Assembly: GCA_019420945.1 (NCBI GenBank)
Contig: JAHZGF010000003.1
Span: forward strand, 1-64,000
Direction of reading: 5' to 3'
From: Clostridiales bacterium
GTDB lineage: Bacteria > Bacillota > Clostridia > Oscillospirales > Oscillospiraceae
Length of the DNA stretch: 64,000 nucleotides
In this document: positions 32,365 through 39,467 of the stretch, piece by piece
How the letters are laid out: each line of letters starts with the position of its first letter
Position numbering within the stretch: the stretch's first letter is position 1
Translations under genes and position numbers: made by a program
Notes under the pieces: generated by a model
What the model was told of the DNA's origin: nothing
Seen by the model: the letters and a program-made list of their open reading frames with translations, nothing else
The model's database searches: none

Positions 32365-34833
32365 TTAGTATGTGTCTTTGTCAACTGCTGCAAACCCTGT
32401 GATGGTTATGCCAGACCAAATACTGACATCTCCAAAGGTCTTTGCACCTGCGGGAACAGGGGCTATTCCAGACACACACGTTGTAATGTTGTGGACATAC
32501 ACATCACAAAATGCATGAGGATATACCTCATAATACACCGAGCAATTCATATTTTTTATATGCTGAATTGCCTTTTCCAGTTCATGCGCAAAAGATTTGC
32601 TGGTATAGCCCAGTACAAGCTTTTCGTTGTCTTCCAGCACAATTCGATAAACAACATAGGGTTTTGTTCCTTCCGGACATTTAAGCAGTTTCAATCTCAT
32701 TCCAGAATGAACACTCTTCCGGATATACTGCTGAAGCCTATTGTCGGCAGCGAAAGAGCGCAGATCCAGGTCGGCATCACTGCCAACCTCGAAATGAGAA
32801 ATATACCTTTTAAAGCCACCGGCTTTCGCACATCGTTTGCTCTGATCGTCATTCCTTGTAATGTAGATCTGTTTATCCTTCTTGGATATCTCGGCTCTTT
32901 CTACCTTTTTCTTTGGCCGTGTCAATGCAACATAACATACCTTATGTTCCAAAAGGTCTTCTGTATCGGGATCTGCCATTGCCTCAATCACATCGTCAAT
33001 GACAATCACAGAGTCAAATTCCTTGCCCTTTGCCCGATGAATGTTACTGACCGTAATAGAGTACTTGGCCCCCGTTCCGGATTCATACAGCATTGGCTCC
33101 TTGGCATTCCTCAAGAGGCCTTTCAGCAGATCTGCAACCTCATATCTCTTCCGCGCTTCACCACGCTGTGTTGAAACAAGAGCCGTCCACCGCATATGTG
33201 CCATTTCGTATCCAGCCTCCGGAAACAAAGCAAGATGGTTTGACACAAAGGCAGTTTCATCAATAGATTCGTTTTCGTAGCCACAGAATATACGGGCAAT
33301 CCAGTCGCCCAGCGTCGGAGACCCCAGGCCACGGTGCAGAGTATGCGGAACATCCGCATTTTGGAGCCATGCAGAGATCTGCAATGCCTGTCCATTTGTG
33401 CGGGTAAGAATACCCAATGTCTCACCCTGACCGACATATCGCAGTGCATCGTCCCTTGAAAACTTGGTCAGTTTTACAGGCATCCGGGGAATGTGTGTCA
33501 ACAAATCTTTCGCTGCAGAAACCCGTTCCGTGGTGGAACCAGTAAGGATTGCCTTCCGGTATGGGACAGTCAACTGCCCAAAGGTATCACCCTGGCGGTG
33601 ATTCTCTGTTAGTGCGTAATAATTGGCACTGGGGAAACTTTCGAAAATGTCTTGATAGAATTGCTCAGAGGACATAATCGCAGGATCGCCTTCTGCCATA
33701 TAGTCGTACAAAGCCTGGCAAGAATCACCCAAAATCGTAAAACCACAAGTGTCAGGGAGGCCTTTCAGCATTGCCAGAACCAACTCTGCCCGGCTACCAA
33801 CAAGATCTTGAACCTCGTCGACGATGATATGCTCATAATCAGCCAGCATATCTTTTTTCTTTTTGAAAATAGATGTTGCAACTTTTATGCGCTGATCATA
33901 GTCATATGCTTCCAGAAGAAAATGTTTGGGAAGCAAATCCGTATGATTGTCCTGCACCCATGCCAGCATATATGTAGAGAAGGAGTCAAATGTACGAACA
34001 TCTACATCCTGCCACTCATAACCGATGCGCCCATTCTCGGCAGCATCAGAGAGTCTGCTTCGTACAACCTCCACAGCGGAGCGAGAGAAACACAGAACCA
34101 GGATATTCTCTGCATTAGCCTGCTCCTCGTTGATCATATGGATGATTTTTTCAATCAAGGTCCATGTCTTGCCCGTGCCGGGGCCAGCATTTACGATGCT
34201 GCGCTCTGCAGGTTCCGCTTCAATGATTTCGTCCTGTGTGGTTTCTTTAAAGGAACTGAAATCGATTTTCTTGACTTCCGCAGGCTGGGACACCGGCTGA
34301 ACGGGTTTCCGGACAACGAACGGAGCGTCCGGTTTTTTCTCCGCAGGAGTTGGAGTCCCCGATTCTCCAGCATGCTTCTGTTCCGGGGTGTCTCCTGCAA
34401 ACAGTTTCGCTGCCGCTCCGGCATCTCCATCTTCTGGTGCACGCTTCTTTCGTGCAGCTTCTTCAAATTCAAAAATTGCCGGTTGAGCCCTTTTGTTCTC
34501 CTCATGTATTGCTAACTCGGAAGGATCAAAATCGGGACGGCAACTATGAAAGTGGCCGCATTTCGTGTTAAGGCACCTGCAGACGACCTGCTCATGCCCC
34601 TGCTGGTCTCTAATTGTTCCCCAGGGATAGTCATTATTTGCAGCGTATGCGCAGTGAACCGATGCATAATCGTATTCTTTCTTCTGAAGGCTCGTCAATG
34701 CACATTGTTTTTTGAGAATCTCCAGCGAAAATGGGTCATGTATTTTGGAGCGGAACGTAGAGTCCTCATAAAAACTCTTTTCTACAGGATACAAATTGCT
34801 TCGGAACGCTACAGTACTGATATTACTCTCCAT
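32365..34833 (-). CDS. UvrD/Rep-like helicase with N-terminal Cys cluster
   Basis: An 822-aa protein. Residues 84-97 hold CRCLNTKCGHFHSC, a likely zinc knuckle, followed by a charged, Pro-rich linker (about 110-190). The superfamily 1 helicase starts at about 195: TTQDEIIEAEP Q-motif, Walker A NAGPGTGKTWT (about 218), CFSRSAVEVVRSRL, Walker B HIIVDEVQDLVGSR (about 336), ENHRQG and the motif VI region VCYVALTRPKKK (about 634). The last about 150 residues have no recognised domain. The start overlaps the Hsp70-like gene by 11 bp. It is the second SF1 motor of this operon and may handle DNA or a protein-DNA complex remodelled by the chaperone. Confidence 0.8.
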   Translation of the reverse strand: MESNISTVAFRSNLYPVEKSFYEDSTFRSKIHDPFSLEILKKQCALTSLQKKEYDYASVHCAYAANNDYPWGTIRDQQGHEQVVCRCLNTKCGHFHSCRPDFDPSELAIHEENKRAQPAIFEFEEAARKKRAPEDGDAGAAAKLFAGDTPEQKHAGESGTPTPAEKKPDAPFVVRKPVQPVSQPAEVKKIDFSSFKETTQDEIIEAEPAERSIVNAGPGTGKTWTLIEKIIHMINEEQANAENILVLCFSRSAVEVVRSRLSDAAENGRIGYEWQDVDVRTFDSFSTYMLAWVQDNHTDLLPKHFLLEAYDYDQRIKVATSIFKKKKDMLADYEHIIVDEVQDLVGSRAELVLAMLKGLPDTCGFTILGDSCQALYDYMAEGDPAIMSSEQFYQDIFESFPSANYYALTENHRQGDTFGQLTVPYRKAILTGSTTERVSAAKDLLTHIPRMPVKLTKFSRDDALRYVGQGETLGILTRTNGQALQISAWLQNADVPHTLHRGLGSPTLGDWIARIFCGYENESIDETAFVSNHLALFPEAGYEMAHMRWTALVSTQRGEARKRYEVADLLKGLLRNAKEPMLYESGTGAKYSITVSNIHRAKGKEFDSVIVIDDVIEAMADPDTEDLLEHKVCYVALTRPKKKVERAEISKKDKQIYITRNDDQSKRCAKAGGFKRYISHFEVGSDADLDLRSFAADNRLQQYIRKSVHSGMRLKLLKCPEGTKPYVVYRIVLEDNEKLVLGYTSKSFAHELEKAIQHIKNMNCSVYYEVYPHAFCDVYVHNITTCVSGIAPVPAGAKTFGDVSIWSGITITGFAAVDKDTY

Positions 34834-36289
34834 GCTGCACCTGCTTTCCAGGCAGCTTATAATAGCACTTCAACTGTGTGTATTCCCACAGCCGCCGGAA
34901 CTCTGCGGGCTGCATATTACTTCCGGCAACAACGGTGAACACCATATTCTGATCAACAGAAGCATTGAGTACAATCTGCTCCTGAAGGAAACGATACGCA
35001 GGGACCGAAAGTGTCTTATATCTTTCCGGAGAGGCCTCGATATCAGGACTTCCACCAAAAACAAAACGGGCTTCCTTGCTGGAATCCACGATTCCGAAAT
35101 GGCATGTATGCTCCCATCCACGAATTGGAGTATCCGGCTTCAGAATTTCGTAGTATGCATTGTCACTCAGAACGATACCAATAGACTGATTGGCATAATA
35201 ACCACCGGGAGTCATTGCCAGCATAGCAGCACCCTGGCCGACATTCCACATGGTTTCTTCCGGGAAAAACAGCTTGTCTCCATACTTGTCATCCATCTTC
35301 TCCAACAGAGGACGCAAATTGCTGCTACCGCCCACCATAACGATCCGATCAATATTGGCAAGTCCAACTCCCGACTGACGGATAGCTTCCTCCAGACAGT
35401 CCATCGCCATCGTGACTTCTGGATCTACAATGTCAGCAAACCAGTCATATTCCAATGTTTCACGGCAGGCACCATACACGCCATAATTATTGATAGAAAT
35501 CGTGGCGGTATCATCATCGCCCAGCATGCGTTTTGCACGCTCGGCACGAACCCGCATCATATCCTGGGCGCTGGACGGCATATCTGCGAATGCCATCTCA
35601 ACACCATTTTTACGGGCAATTTTTGCATGAATTCGCTTGGCAATTTTATCATCGATATAGTCACCGGCAATGCCTCTTCCGACTGTTGCCAATTCAGATA
35701 CTTTTCCATTGACATGCTGAAGAATGGATACATCCAGCGTGCCACCGCCCCAGTCAAAAATCGCAACAACAGAAGAACTTTTCAGTTCATCATAGTTTGC
35801 AAAAAAGGCCGCAGTGGGTTCACTGATAAAAGAACTAATATGAATACCGGCTTTCTTTGCTGCTTCACGCAGTTTGGCACGCTTTGATGCGCTGAAGCCA
35901 ACGGGGATCGCAACAGTTGCCTCTTCCATGTCAATTCCGGTACGATTATGGACATTGGCTTTCAGATGCTTAAAAACCTCGCTGGCCACATCGACAGCAG
36001 TCCATTCACGGCCTGCAATTGTTTTTATCCGCTCAGAATCCAGAATGGTCTTAACCGATGAGATATACTCACAGGATTCGCTCAGCTCCATCTTTTTATC
36101 CCATGCATCCCGGCCAGCGAATACAACGCCTGTGGTTTTATCAATCGCAACAACGGACGGGATCGGACGTCCTTCTCCATCGCCGTATTTAACGGCTTCC
36201 GGCTTTTGATCCATCACCACATATCCAACAGTTGCACTGTTGGTTGTGCCGAAGTCAATGCCAAAATAATATTTCAATCCTGTTGCCAC
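34823..36289 (-). CDS. Hsp70/DnaK-like ATPase
   Basis: A 488-aa chaperone-type protein, shorter than DnaK (about 640). The ATPase domain is complete: phosphate-1 loop YFGIDFGTTNSATVGY (about 8-23), phosphate-2 region AIFDWGGGTLDVSIL (about 176), adenosine motif IVMVGGSSNLRPLL (about 318). About 110 residues remain for a small beta part, and the helical lid of DnaK is absent. GTG start at 36289 behind GAGGTG. It lies 11 bp after the coiled-coil gene and overlaps the helicase gene, so it is a regular member of the operon rather than a housekeeping chaperone. It may drive assembly or disassembly of a defence complex. Confidence 0.88.
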   Translation of the reverse strand: MATGLKYYFGIDFGTTNSATVGYVVMDQKPEAVKYGDGEGRPIPSVVAIDKTTGVVFAGRDAWDKKMELSESCEYISSVKTILDSERIKTIAGREWTAVDVASEVFKHLKANVHNRTGIDMEEATVAIPVGFSASKRAKLREAAKKAGIHISSFISEPTAAFFANYDELKSSSVVAIFDWGGGTLDVSILQHVNGKVSELATVGRGIAGDYIDDKIAKRIHAKIARKNGVEMAFADMPSSAQDMMRVRAERAKRMLGDDDTATISINNYGVYGACRETLEYDWFADIVDPEVTMAMDCLEEAIRQSGVGLANIDRIVMVGGSSNLRPLLEKMDDKYGDKLFFPEETMWNVGQGAAMLAMTPGGYYANQSIGIVLSDNAYYEILKPDTPIRGWEHTCHFGIVDSSKEARFVFGGSPDIEASPERYKTLSVPAYRFLQEQIVLNASVDQNMVFTVVAGSNMQPAEFRRLWEYTQLKCYYKLPGKQVQHGE

Positions 36290-36300
36290 GGTTTTTCACC

Positions 36301-37587
36301 TCACTTAATTTTCATGCCGCCTTTTTCCAGTATATCGAAGATACTCTGAAGCTGGAGCCTCAGGTTCTCACCCAAATCACAGCTCATAGGCACATCCAAC
36401 GCATCCACAAAATCCCGATATTCGATGCGAATCTTGGATGCCAGTTTTTGAAGCAACTCGTCAGCCTGTTTACTTCTGTCCCGACTGAGAACCTCTGCCA
36501 TTTTAACTCTTTCTGCTATTTCTGCATCTTTTTCGGCGATAACTGCATCTTTTTGCTTCACCGCCTGTCTCAGCGCAAAGATATCACCTTCAGTGGCAGA
36601 CAGTTTCTTCCTTAATTCAGTGATAGTATCCTGTAGATCTGCTATCTGTTGATTAGCTCCCTGAAGTTTATTTTGTTCTCCTTCCAGAGCTTGGGTCAGT
36701 GCATCAATTTTAACCCTCTGCTGTGTACTCTCGGCCTTGACAACGGTTGTAACTTTAGCAGCTTTCCCAAGCAACTCAGTAAGATATGCTATCATGTCTG
36801 CGGGAACCTTTTCCTCAGGCTGAGCAACGACCACTCTCGGTGTTTGAACTTTCTCTTCCTGGGAATTGTCTGCAACAGATATGGTCTTCGCTTTTTCTTC
36901 TGTAATTGTTGTTGCCTCAGGGATTACTTGATCAGTCTTTGTGTCTGCACTGACCCTTTGGGAAATATCATAATCAGCAAACCACTTGCGAATCTTCGCA
37001 ATATTTTTTACAACAACCCCTTTTGCTGAACCAGCATTTTCAATGCCATCCATTATGGAAGAAACAAGCGCTACAAACTCGTTAATGAATACCGGTTTGG
37101 TTCCAATATCTGCAAGAGGACATAGCTCCGCATCCGGTCGCAGTTCCGCCAGGAAATACTTCTCCAATGTTTTCTCAGCCGTGCCGAGCCGTTTTTTATC
37201 TTTATTAACACATGCACCCGGCAACCGCTTAATTATGGGCGCCAGTATATTCCTGGGAGCATTGTTATTAAGCATCAACGCAAGCAAATGTGTCACCAAG
37301 CGGAAAGATACATTGCTGTCAATACCGTAGTATTTTCCGCTGAACATTGTTGCCAGTGTTGCATTTTGATCTTCCGTTTGAATCAAATAGGCATAGAAAG
37401 GTTCTGCTCCACAGAAAGCAAATCCTTCATACAAAAACTGTTCGGCGCGACCGACCAAACCTGTATCCGCCACAAGGCTAAGCCATGCGCTGCGAAAAGC
37501 TTCTTTTTCCTTAATTGTAGGCTCTTTCTTTTTCTTTTCTTTTTTTACCTTCATCAACGCATCAAGCGTTTCAACGTATTTATCCAT
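36301..37587 (-). CDS. coiled-coil protein, possible Hsp70 cofactor
   Basis: A 428-aa protein of no recognised family. Residues 1-190 are a globular helical part (starting MDKYVETLDALMKVKKEKKK). Residues about 195-265 are a Thr/Glu/Val-rich linker. Residues about 270-385 form a long coiled coil (KIDALTQALEGEQNKLQGAN and following). The end (ENLRLQLQSIFDILEKGGMK) is reminiscent of the compact domain after the coiled coil in GrpE. Its position directly before the Hsp70-like gene suggests an exchange factor or scaffold, which is inference. The start at 37587 has GGAGGAATCATC upstream; a start at 37632 lacks a site. Confidence 0.6.
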   Translation of the reverse strand: MDKYVETLDALMKVKKEKKKKEPTIKEKEAFRSAWLSLVADTGLVGRAEQFLYEGFAFCGAEPFYAYLIQTEDQNATLATMFSGKYYGIDSNVSFRLVTHLLALMLNNNAPRNILAPIIKRLPGACVNKDKKRLGTAEKTLEKYFLAELRPDAELCPLADIGTKPVFINEFVALVSSIMDGIENAGSAKGVVVKNIAKIRKWFADYDISQRVSADTKTDQVIPEATTITEEKAKTISVADNSQEEKVQTPRVVVAQPEEKVPADMIAYLTELLGKAAKVTTVVKAESTQQRVKIDALTQALEGEQNKLQGANQQIADLQDTITELRKKLSATEGDIFALRQAVKQKDAVIAEKDAEIAERVKMAEVLSRDRSKQADELLQKLASKIRIEYRDFVDALDVPMSCDLGENLRLQLQSIFDILEKGGMKIK

Positions 37588-37646
37588 GATGATTCCTCCA
37601 TCAATTATCATTTTATTGCATTTTCTGTCCAATAAACCATCTATAT

Positions 37647-37859
37647 TCAGACTTCCGAATTCTTTATATACTCCACAATATCCCCAAAATCCGTATCCAG
37701 AGTGTCGCAGATTTTTTCCAGCACACCCATGGCCACAGGTTCGTCCCTGCGGAGTTTTGTCATGGTATTGGGGGCCAGTCCGGCAGCCTTGCGCAAATCG
37801 GCTTTGCTCATCTTTCTGTCAATCAACAACTTCCACAGTCTGTTATACGAAACGGCCAT
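37647..37859 (-). CDS. XRE-family HTH regulator leading the DISARM-like operon
   Basis: A 70-aa Cro/CI-type DNA-binding protein with almost nothing besides the HTH (MSKADLRKAAGLAPNTMTKL) and a dimer helix. AGGAGG lies 7 bp before the ATG. It is the first gene of the operon, 59 bp before the coiled-coil gene, and sits right behind a strong promoter flanked by inverted CTGACAA half-sites, so it probably represses its own transcription and that of the defence genes. It is clearly homologous to the 73-aa regulator at 56567 (SYN.LWK.LID pattern at the start of both). Confidence 0.85.
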   Translation of the reverse strand: MAVSYNRLWKLLIDRKMSKADLRKAAGLAPNTMTKLRRDEPVAMGVLEKICDTLDTDFGDIVEYIKNSEV

Positions 37860-37871
37860 ATAGGAAACCTC

Positions 37872-37927
37872 CTGACAACATTACAAGTATACAAAATAAT
37901 TATATCACATTTTGTCAGAGTTTTCAA
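37872..37927 (-). promoter_or_regulatory. promoter and inverted operator of the DISARM-like operon
   Basis: On the minus strand TTGAAA (37922-37927) and TATAAT (37899-37904) are exactly 17 bp apart. CTGACAACAT (37872-37881, + strand) and ATTTTGTCAG (37909-37918) are inverted copies of a CTGACAA half-site placed either side of the -10 box, one in the spacer and one near +20. Confidence 0.75.
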
Positions 37928-38230
37928 GATACTGTCGCAAGAACGTGCGATTATATAACGAAATAGTTGAACTCATGCTTGCGGCAAGGTACAGAAATCG
38001 CAGCATTTCGCCTTTCAACTCTGTGCCAATCATGCACATATCCAAGTGTGATTTCGTTACCTTTTGGCATATCCACTCCGATAATTTGCTTGTACAGTCA
38101 GCCGTTTCCCGTTTTTGGGGTATCCCCCCTTGCGAATTACGCAAAAATTTGCGTGAAGCCCCGCGCCGGTCTTTATACAAATTGAGCGTAGGGATTTTGA
38201 CCCCCCCTTGGGGCCACCGCATGACAGCAA
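37928..38230. other. intergenic region, no gene seen
   Basis: About 300 bp between the defence operon and the DUF6076-like gene. It includes C-runs (CCCCCC near 38125 and CCCCCCC near 38203) around a GC-rich core. An open frame on the minus strand crosses it but has no ribosome site or family likeness. It may be an element replication or transfer region; nothing proves this. Confidence 0.35.
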
Positions 38231-39133
38231 TTATTTTGTACCTCTTTTTGCCCTTTCCCGGTAGTAATACTCCTTTGATTTGAGTTTATTCCTCACACTC
38301 TGGCATTCCAGCGTTCCGCAGTATTTCTGCCGGTTTCCCCGTTTTATGAACGCCTTACCGCAAGCCTGGCAGAACGCAATATTGGTTTTACCGCCGTAGT
38401 CATCCAGGGCGTTGGCATTCACCGCCATAAATCTGGCAAGACCGAAATAGGCTGCGTCTACCACGGATTTGACGGAGGGTTGCAGCTGGATCTGCCCGGT
38501 GGCGAGGTCATATTCCAGACCCATATTCAGTTTTGGTATCTTGTCAATAAACCGCTGCAGCACCAGAGGGCGGCGGGCGCTGTCCGTCCGATACCACTCC
38601 CGGATCAGATTCTCACGTTCGGGTACACGGACTTCATCATAAATTCTTTGGGCATTGCTTTCTTTGCCCTCTATCAGACTACGGATGGCGAAGGCTGTCA
38701 TGGTGTCGGTATAGAGCTGCTCCAAATCCCGTACCATATCCTCCACGCAGATACGATAGCCCTCCAACACATTCACCAAGAAATCCCAAAAGTCATTCGG
38801 ATCATCGTCATTCATTCCCAGGTGTACCATTTCGTCTCCGTAAAAATAGTAGGGATGGATATTTTCCATACTCCACCGAATCAGAATCCGTGCGCATTCC
38901 TCCATGGACTTGTCCCGCAGTTCCAGATGGAGGTTACACAAATCAATCAGCAGTTCCTGACCCGCTGGATACCCCTTAAACACTTCGGGCGGCTTTTCCG
39001 GTTTATATACCGCATAGATCACCGATTTCCCACTCTCTGTTCCGATTCTGTATGAATGGAACCGGAGGGTGTGTTTTTTTATGTCTCCGATTCCGCCGAT
39101 CTCATAATCCGTCAGTTCTCGTTTCAGATCCAT
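38231..39133 (-). CDS. DUF6076-like protein with C-terminal zinc motif
   Basis: A 300-aa protein starting MDLKRELTDYEIGGIGDIKK. The body is mostly helical with no known catalytic motif. The last 50 residues are CQACGKAFIKRGNRQKYC, a third Cys and a basic tail (LKSKEYYYRERAKRG), a zinc-ribbon arrangement like that of CGNR/DUF6076 proteins common on clostridial elements. AAGGAGA lies before the chosen ATG at 39133; an in-frame ATG at 39190 has none. It is transcribed toward the defence operon but is separated from it by about 370 bp. It probably binds nucleic acid and belongs to the mobile element. Confidence 0.6.
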   Translation of the reverse strand: MDLKRELTDYEIGGIGDIKKHTLRFHSYRIGTESGKSVIYAVYKPEKPPEVFKGYPAGQELLIDLCNLHLELRDKSMEECARILIRWSMENIHPYYFYGDEMVHLGMNDDDPNDFWDFLVNVLEGYRICVEDMVRDLEQLYTDTMTAFAIRSLIEGKESNAQRIYDEVRVPERENLIREWYRTDSARRPLVLQRFIDKIPKLNMGLEYDLATGQIQLQPSVKSVVDAAYFGLARFMAVNANALDDYGGKTNIAFCQACGKAFIKRGNRQKYCGTLECQSVRNKLKSKEYYYRERAKRGTK

Positions 39134-39271
39134 AGAGTCACTCTCCTTTATCACCGAAAATCTTACCGTTAGAGTCGCGTATTTCATCATTGTTCTTACC
39201 GATAGGACAAAGATTTATGCTCCTATTATATGCGATAATACAGCCAAACACAAGAGAAGGGAGTGAAATAT

Positions 39272-39451
39272 ATGAAAACGAGTTCTCACAAGTCCGTATT
39301 CAATCTCAAGGAAGCGGCAGCTTACCTGGGAATCAGCGTACCCACACTGGTGCGGCTGCTGGGGAGCGGAGCCATTCCTTATCGCCGCGTGGGGCAGCGG
39401 TGGCTCATCGCGCGGGCTGCGCTGGATGATTGGCTGAACAAGAAAAACTAA
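39272..39451 (+). CDS. excisionase-type HTH protein
   Basis: A 59-aa DNA-binding protein with a MerR/excisionase-like winged HTH: FNLKEAAAYLGISVPTLVRL then AIPYRRVGQRWLIARAALDDW. Such proteins direct recombinases toward excision or regulate element genes. The start at 39272 has GGGAG 8 bp upstream; GTG at 39263 is too close to it. It is followed 16 bp later by the replication-type gene, so the two are an operon. Confidence 0.85.
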   Translation: MKTSSHKSVFNLKEAAAYLGISVPTLVRLLGSGAIPYRRVGQRWLIARAALDDWLNKKN

Positions 39452-39467
39452 GGAAGGAGTGATCACC

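Noticed and set aside
34796..35887. 363-aa + strand frame opposite the Hsp70-like gene
   Set aside because: Shadow of a clearly conserved Hsp70 gene; no ribosome site.
23813..37859. Druantia or BREX system
   Set aside because: No very large DruE helicase, no PglZ or BrxC-like genes. The DUF1998 protein is separate and follows a DrmA-like helicase, which fits DISARM better.
37905..38222. 105-aa open frame on the minus strand in the gap before the DUF6076-like gene
   Set aside because: No ribosome site, odd composition, and the region carries C-runs and promoter signals. It is more likely non-coding.
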